From Acidobacteriota bacterium (lineage in GTDB: Bacteria; Acidobacteriota; Terriglobia; Terriglobales; Acidobacteriaceae): DNA of 15,378 bases. Under the pieces are notes generated by a model, which did not search any database, had not been told where the DNA came from, and saw nothing but the letters and a program-made list of their open reading frames with translations. This document shows, in pieces, positions 14,748 through 15,378 of this stretch (positions within the stretch are counted from its first letter, which is position 1; every line of letters starts with the position of its first letter). The stretch covers positions 1 to 15,378 of the forward strand of contig JAEZPW010000343.1 in assembly GCA_023441255.1 (NCBI GenBank). The letters run 5' to 3'. The position numbers and the translations under genes were made by a program.

Positions 14748-15378
14748 CGACCTTCTCCCAGCAGACCAAGGGCGAGCCAAACCCCCGCGCTCATGAATAC
14801 GAGAATCGCGAGTATCCAGACAGTTCGCGCACTTCCAAGCGTCGGGCGTCCCTCCAGGATGTCTAGCTGTGCATTGAAGGCAGGGACACCAGGAACTAGT
14901 AGCAGTACTGTCGTCACCATATCTCTTGCGACCGTCTGACTGCCGACCAGGCGCGCCCCAAGACCGCTAAGGGTAGAGCCGAGGAAAGCGACCACAGCGG
15001 TCGAAAGGAAGACGTTGAAGCCGAAAACGGCAAGTCTGCGCCTGATGAATTGGGCGAGCCCTGCAGCGAGGAACACAGGTCCAACGCCAGCCCAGTCGAT
15101 ATCGAGCAGACGGCCGAAAGACGCACATGCAAGTCCAACAGCGACGGCAACCACCCACTCGCGATGAGGACGACACTCGCTTACGATTCGTTCCAGTTTG
15201 CCCTTCAGTTCGGCGGCGGCTATTTTCCCCTCCTTTACCTCCGCTGCCGAGACAGACAATGTCTGATGAAGCTTTTGGTTCACACCGATGGGCCCGATTT
15301 TGCGCATGCGGGTGATTTCGTTCGAGCCGGTGCCGACGTTGATGATAAGCGAAGCGAAGCCCACCCTGACATCCACAC
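14744..15378 (-). CDS. ThrE-type threonine/serine exporter, N-terminal subunit (ThrE_1/DUF1212), partial
   Basis: At least 211 codons of an inner-membrane protein whose start lies beyond the right edge of the window. The GTG at 15376 is only the first possible start inside the window and falls within the conserved cytosolic domain. Visible parts: a soluble N-terminal region with RMRKIGPIGVNQKLHQT, then about five membrane helices between about residues 73 and 206 of the visible part, including the conserved LVPGVPAFNAQLDILEG motif (160-176), which is characteristic of DUF1212/ThrE_1. It overlaps the second subunit by four bases. Together they make a two-gene version of the exporter that is one polypeptide in Corynebacterium. 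Confidence 0.85.
   Translation of the reverse strand, partial: VDVRVGFASLIINVGTGSNEITRMRKIGPIGVNQKLHQTLSVSAAEVKEGKIAAAELKGKLERIVSECRPHREWVVAVAVGLACASFGRLLDIDWAGVGPVFLAAGLAQFIRRRLAVFGFNVFLSTAVVAFLGSTLSGLGARLVGSQTVARDMVTTVLLLVPGVPAFNAQLDILEGRPTLGSARTVWILAILVFMSAGVWLALGLLGEGR

Overview
The window is a moderately G+C-rich bacterial chromosome segment with densely packed genes on both strands. The family mix suggests a soil-type, possibly acidobacterial, chromosome: HAF-repeat secreted protein, CarboxypepD_reg-like repeats on a secreted enzyme, receiver-only response regulators, HisKA_3 kinase and split ThrE exporter. This placement is inference from gene content only. There is no rRNA, tRNA, CRISPR array, intact insertion sequence, phage or defence gene.

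Left block (1-4677, minus strand, transcribed right to left): a ROK/polyphosphate-glucokinase-like sugar kinase, a P2-type cation-transporting ATPase, and a D-lactate dehydrogenase of the E. coli LdhA type. Gaps are 87 and 45 bases, so they could form a unit for low-energy or oxygen-limited metabolism: sugar phosphorylation, ion pumping and NADH re-oxidation.

Centre (4678-9902): a 446-base divergent intergenic region, then two tightly coupled plus-strand genes for secreted proteins. The first is a copper radical oxidase (galactose/glyoxal oxidase family) with all five active-site residues visible and five C-terminal carboxypeptidase-regulatory-like repeats. The second is an HAF-repeat protein. 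A glycosyltransferase family 4 gene converges on them from the other strand.

Right (9903-15378): a 626-base stretch with no recognised gene, a receiver-only response regulator, a 58-residue DUF1328-type membrane protein, a 509-base spacer holding a nested palindrome, a second receiver-only regulator (NarL-like but without a DNA-binding domain), and a large membrane-bound PAS/HisKA_3 histidine kinase. A split ThrE-type exporter pair converges on the kinase, overlaps by ATGA, and its upstream half runs off the window.

The strongest points for follow-up are the complete copper-radical active site in a bacterial repeat protein, the kinase/ATPase/LDH gene set with an ATPase lacking the usual M6 aspartate, and a shared sequence (GCGA-N10-CGATAGGCARTCG) lying exactly 70 bases upstream of two separate minus-strand start codons, with a related copy in the divergent promoter region. 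I did not see a clearly new multi-gene system.
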